Positions 60,698 to 64,000 of a DNA stretch of 64,000 bases are shown here, one piece after another (position 1 is the stretch's first letter; each line of letters starts with the position of its first letter). The notes beneath the pieces are model-generated. The model was given only the letters and a program-made list of their open reading frames with translations, was not told the origin of the DNA and ran no database searches. This DNA is from Mangrovimicrobium sp048323675. GTDB taxonomy: Bacteria; Pseudomonadota; Gammaproteobacteria; Pseudomonadales; Halieaceae. The stretch is taken from the NCBI RefSeq assembly GCF_048323675.1, contig NZ_JBLWFK010000008.1:1-64000 (forward strand), read 5' to 3'. A program made the position numbers and the translations under genes.

Positions 60698-61204
60698 ATG
60701 AACACCGACTTCCTGATCGCAGAGAGCGGCATCCGCCAGCTCTATGCCCGGTTTATCGACGCCGTCTGGCGCCAGGACGCCGACAGCTTCTCCGACTGCT
60801 TCACCGAGAACGGCGAGTGGAAGGTTGGCGGCATGCACCTTAAGGGGCGCAGCGAGATCGGCCCGACCTTCGCCAAGCTGCTGGGCCTCAACGAGCGCGT
60901 GCTGATCCTGCCGGGCCTGCCGGTACTGGAGATCGACGGCGACCAGGGCAGCGGCCGCATCCACAGCACCGAGATGGCCAAGCTGCCCGACGGCAGCTCG
61001 GTAATGACCATCGGCGTCTTCTACGACCGCTACCAGCGCGAGGGCGACACCTGGCGCTTCCGCTGGCGTCATTTCGGCCTGCATTACCGGGGGCCGCTGG
61101 ACCTGTCCAACCCGATGGTGGAATCGCCGGATTTCGGCCCGCCCCCGGGCATGCCCGAGTGGGACGAGCCCACCCTGACCCGGCGGACCCAGCCGCTGGA
61201 ATAG
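60698..61204 (+). CDS. NTF2-like / SnoaL-type protein
   Basis: A 168-residue cone-fold protein. The opening is ESGIRQLYARFIDAVWRQDA followed by SFSDCFTENGEWKVGG, the usual SnoaL helix and strand. The C-terminal WRFRWRHFGLHYRGPLDLS is typical of the SnoaL_4 group that includes ring-hydroxylating dioxygenase small-subunit relatives. It stands 348 bases before a Rieske oxygenase gene. A role as partner or downstream isomerase is possible but not shown. Confidence 0.85.
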   Translation: MNTDFLIAESGIRQLYARFIDAVWRQDADSFSDCFTENGEWKVGGMHLKGRSEIGPTFAKLLGLNERVLILPGLPVLEIDGDQGSGRIHSTEMAKLPDGSSVMTIGVFYDRYQREGDTWRFRWRHFGLHYRGPLDLSNPMVESPDFGPPPGMPEWDEPTLTRRTQPLE

Positions 61205-61551
61205 GTCTCTGGCCGGCGGGCGGCGCACACCGGCATCTGCCAATCCGCGCTCTGCTGCCATTGGTAAAAAACGCGCTCGGCGGCAGCCGGGACGGCTGCC
61301 CGGGCGGCGGATAAGACAGCCAAAAACCGCTGTTCCGGGCCGCCCGAAGCGTTATAGACAACACTGTTGATTTTGTTTAAGATCGATAGCCTCAAAACGC
61401 TGGCGCCACAGGGTCCGATACCTGCCGATGTGAAATGCCGCCGCCTGGCCACCGCCCGTCAGCGTGGACTGACGGGGGCATTATTACGGTCTAAAGTGTT
61501 CCACACCCTGAACGATAAAAAGCGCATGTCCGGTTTCCGCAGGAGGATGAC
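61205..61551 (+). promoter_or_regulatory. Intergenic region before the Rieske oxygenase
   Basis: This 347-base gap holds no credible gene. A small stem, CCCGTCAG-CGTGGA-CTGACGGG (61455-61476), precedes the Rieske gene by 76 bases. The AT-rich patch around 61355-61385 (TTGATTTTGTTTAAGAT) is the likeliest promoter location. GGAGG stands six bases before the next ATG. Confidence 0.4.
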
Positions 61552-62955
61552 ATGAACAAACCCGAAGACCCCAGAATCCCCAGCATCAGCATCGACGAAG
61601 TCGGTGAGCCCCTCAACTATCCGGTGGAAGCGTTCATCTGCCCGGAATACGCGAAGGCGGAAAAAGACCTGCTGTGGCCGAAGATCTGGCAGATGGCCGG
61701 CCGCGAGGAAGACATCCCGCAGGTCGGCGACTACTTCACCTACAATATCTGCGACGAATCCATCATCGTCATCCGCACCGCGCCCGACACCATTCGCGCC
61801 TACTACAATGTCTGCCCGCACCGCGGCCGCCAGCTGGTCAATTCACCCGACAGCACCAACGGCACCCGCGGCCGCAAGGCCAACTTCGTCTGCGGCTTCC
61901 ACGGCTGGACCTTCAACCTGGAAGGCGAGAACACCTACATCCTCGACCAGCAGGACTGGCAGGGCACCCTCGACGACCAGGCCAAGACCTGCCTGACCAG
62001 CGTGCACTGCGACACCTGGGGCGGCTGGATCTACGTCAATATGGACCCGGACTGCGAGCCCCTGCGCGACTTCCTGGAGCCCGCGGCGCGCATCCTCGAC
62101 CACTTCCAGTTCGAGAAAATGCGCTACAAGTGGCGCCAGTGGTCGATCTATCCCTGTAACTGGAAGACCGCCATCGAGGCCTTCATGGAGCCCTATCACG
62201 TGGCGGGCACCCACACCCAGCTGCTGAAATACGGCGAGTACTACGCTTACAGCAAGCCCTACGGCCCCCACGGCGTCAGCGGCTTCGACGAGCGCGACGC
62301 CGCGGCCAAGAACAGCCAGAGCAGTTCGGTAACCCGGGTCGGCCGCAAGGACCAGGACCCGCGTATCTCCACCTATGAACTGATCCGCGAGAACTATGAG
62401 ACGGTGAACTACGCCGCCGCCACCGAGACCCTGGTGAAAGCCGCCAGCCGCCTGGTGGACGAACTGCCGGAAGGCACCCCCGGCAACGAGGTGATCGCCC
62501 ACCTGATGCAGTCCGCCCGCGCCGACGACGCCGCGCGCGGTGTCGAGTGGCCGAACATCCCGCCGGAGATCATGGCGGAAGCGGGCCTGGCCTGGAGCCT
62601 GTTCCCCAACCAGACCATCCTGCAGGGGCAGACTTTCGCGCTGTGCTACCGCACCCGCCCCTACGGCGACGATCCCAACCAGTGCATCTTCGAGTCCTAC
62701 GCCCTCGAGCGTTTCCCCGAAGGCGAAGAGCCGAAAACCGAGTGGGTGCAGGCCGAGCCGACCGCGGAGAAATGGGGCTCGGTGCTGGCCCAGGACTTCG
62801 CCAACATGGAGTGGGTCCAGCGCGGCATGAAGTCCCGCGGTTTCCGCGGCGCCCAGCCGAACCCGCACCAGGAACAGAAGATCACCAATTTCCACCGCGT
62901 GCTGTCCACCTACATGGAAGGGCGCGGCGCACCGAAGCTGGTCGATAAGGACTAG
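61552..62955 (+). CDS. Rieske-type aromatic-ring-hydroxylating oxygenase, large subunit
   Basis: A 467-residue oxygenase alpha subunit. The Rieske [2Fe-2S] ligands are C88/H90 in CPHRGR and C114/H117 in CGFHGW. The mononuclear iron site uses H216 and H221 in EPYHVAGTHTQ plus a C-terminal Asp. Such enzymes insert oxygen into aromatic or steroid substrates or demethylate them. No small subunit is adjacent, and the electron partners are not in the window. A ThDP enzyme follows by 64 bases, probably co-transcribed. Confidence 0.93.
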   Translation: MNKPEDPRIPSISIDEVGEPLNYPVEAFICPEYAKAEKDLLWPKIWQMAGREEDIPQVGDYFTYNICDESIIVIRTAPDTIRAYYNVCPHRGRQLVNSPDSTNGTRGRKANFVCGFHGWTFNLEGENTYILDQQDWQGTLDDQAKTCLTSVHCDTWGGWIYVNMDPDCEPLRDFLEPAARILDHFQFEKMRYKWRQWSIYPCNWKTAIEAFMEPYHVAGTHTQLLKYGEYYAYSKPYGPHGVSGFDERDAAAKNSQSSSVTRVGRKDQDPRISTYELIRENYETVNYAAATETLVKAASRLVDELPEGTPGNEVIAHLMQSARADDAARGVEWPNIPPEIMAEAGLAWSLFPNQTILQGQTFALCYRTRPYGDDPNQCIFESYALERFPEGEEPKTEWVQAEPTAEKWGSVLAQDFANMEWVQRGMKSRGFRGAQPNPHQEQKITNFHRVLSTYMEGRGAPKLVDKD

Positions 62956-63019
62956 TCAACCACTAACAACAAAACAGACGATTCGCGGCGCCCGCCGCGG
63001 ACCGCAACTGGAGCCCTAT

Positions 63020-64000
63020 ATGTCAGTACCTGTTTACCAACGCATCGTCGACCTGCTGGAAGCGGAAGGCATCGATACCCTGTTCGGCATCCCGGATCCC
63101 GGTTTCATGCACATGGCCATGACCTGCGAGGCGCGGGGCTGGAAAGTGGTCGCGCCCCACCACGAACAGAACGGCGCCTTCATGGCCGACGCCTGGTCGC
63201 GGATGAGCGGCAAGCCCGGGGTCTGCTTCGGCACCCAGGGTCCGGGCATCTCCAACCTCGCCACCGCGATGATCGTGGCGAAAAAAGAGTGCTCGCCGAC
63301 CATTTTCTTCGGCGGCAACCGCTCGCGCACCGCCAACCAGCGCGCCCGGGTCGGCCGCATCCAGTTCATGGATCAGCTCGAACACTTCAAGCCGCTGGTG
63401 AAATACGCGGCCATTATTGAAGACGCGGACCAGACCGACGAGATCATTCGCGAGGCCATCCGCCAGTGCACCACCGGCAAGCCCGGCCCGGTGTACGTGG
63501 AGCTGCCGCTGTCGGTGATCCACGAGACCTTCAACTGGCCGCCGGTACAGGCGCCGGAGCAGTACCGCATGGTCGAACAGGCCGCCAGCGGCACCATGGT
63601 CGCCAAGGCCGTCGAACTTATCAAAGGCGCGAAAAACCCGGTCATGCTGGTCGGCCAGGGCATGTTCACCTCGCGCTCCCACGCGCTGGTCGCGCAGCTG
63701 GCGGAAAAGCTCGACTGCCCGATCCTGCAGACCTCCGGCTGCGCCATGACCATCAAGGGCCAGGAAGAGCGCACCTTTGCCTACGGCTTTTCGCCTGCCG
63801 GCCGCGCCGCCGCCAGTGAATCCGACCTGTGTATCGCCATCGGCACCGAACTGGGCGAGCCCGTGCACATGGGCATCGGCCGCCACTGGGAGAAAGGCGA
63901 CGCCCAGCGCAAGTGGATCTACCTGGATCGCGACGGCGCCGCCATGGGCGTGAACCGCCCCATCGATGCGCCGCTGGTCGGCTGCATGCGCGACATCATC
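63020..64000 (+). CDS. ThDP-dependent enzyme, acetolactate-synthase-like (cut by window end)
   Basis: The first 327 codons of a thiamine-diphosphate enzyme. The ThDP-activating Glu is E49 in HHEQNGAFMADAWSR, and the flavin/FAD-like middle domain begins at about 190 (AKAVELIKGAKNPVMLVGQG). The N-terminal motif GIPDPGFMHMAM is unusual. The frame is open to the edge, so the cofactor-binding C-terminal domain lies outside. GGAG precedes the ATG by six bases. Acetolactate synthase, benzaldehyde lyase, oxalyl-CoA decarboxylase or sulfoacetaldehyde-acetyltransferase-like roles are all possible. Confidence 0.88.
   Translation, partial: MSVPVYQRIVDLLEAEGIDTLFGIPDPGFMHMAMTCEARGWKVVAPHHEQNGAFMADAWSRMSGKPGVCFGTQGPGISNLATAMIVAKKECSPTIFFGGNRSRTANQRARVGRIQFMDQLEHFKPLVKYAAIIEDADQTDEIIREAIRQCTTGKPGPVYVELPLSVIHETFNWPPVQAPEQYRMVEQAASGTMVAKAVELIKGAKNPVMLVGQGMFTSRSHALVAQLAEKLDCPILQTSGCAMTIKGQEERTFAYGFSPAGRAAASESDLCIAIGTELGEPVHMGIGRHWEKGDAQRKWIYLDRDGAAMGVNRPIDAPLVGCMRDII

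Overview
This is a GC-rich, gene-dense chromosomal segment from a proteobacterium. It is most likely a marine-type gammaproteobacterium of the Halieaceae/Cellvibrionales kind. That placement is an inference from the mix of a large TonB-dependent receptor, several SDR/P450/acyl-CoA modules, LLM-type and PPOX flavoproteins, a LiuR-type leucine operon, an ars operon and dispersed GGGGTCAG palindromes. I saw no rRNA, tRNA, CRISPR array or complete insertion sequence.

Left part (1-25.7 kb). A minus-strand block carries a TonB-dependent receptor followed by a Tat-exported flavin amine oxidase, a diheme cytochrome c, an exported RidA protein, a TauE/SafE permease and the start of another Tat-exported protein. 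Together these read as a periplasmic amine-oxidation system. A membrane-bound CadC-like regulator is divergent from the receptor. Next comes a catabolic cluster: an acyl-CoA ligase divergent from SDR, P450, SDR, double-hotdog hydratase and SDR. A palindromic repeat separates it from a convergent eight-part minus-strand unit: a guanidine-I (ykkC) riboswitch, three ABC transporter genes, two DUF1989 carboxyguanidine deiminase subunits, a urea/guanidine carboxylase and an allophanate hydrolase. The riboswitch indicates free-guanidine assimilation rather than simple urea use.

Middle (25.7-46 kb). Two copies of a GGGGTCAG-type repeat flank an IPTL-CTERM surface protein and a divergent LuxR regulator; one copy encodes the last residues of the surface protein. 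Then come a VOC protein, the liuR-liuB-liuC-liuD operon with its operator, RsgA, and a run of single enzymes: NTF2-like, LLM flavoprotein, beta-solenoid lipoprotein, MOSC, GFA, sulfotransferase, cupin, PPOX and SDR. Between 43.4 and 44.45 kb lies what looks like a small integron cassette array without an integrase, read on the minus strand. It has two attC-like sites and three small ORFs, one of them a 50-residue four-cysteine protein. A frameshifted gene lies just beyond it.

Right part (45-64 kb). An MBL-fold hydrolase and an IclR regulator precede an acyl-CoA ligase, double-hotdog hydratase and CaiB/BaiF CoA-transferase operon, with an 18-bp palindrome in the promoter region. An arsenic operon (arsR, arsC, acr3 and a small ORF) follows, then a sulfatase, a membrane protein, and a minus-strand group with GST, cupins, a phosphotransferase-fold protein and an NHL/SMP-30 protein. 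A thioesterase, an NTF2-like protein, a Rieske oxygenase and a ThDP-dependent enzyme cut by the window edge complete the window.
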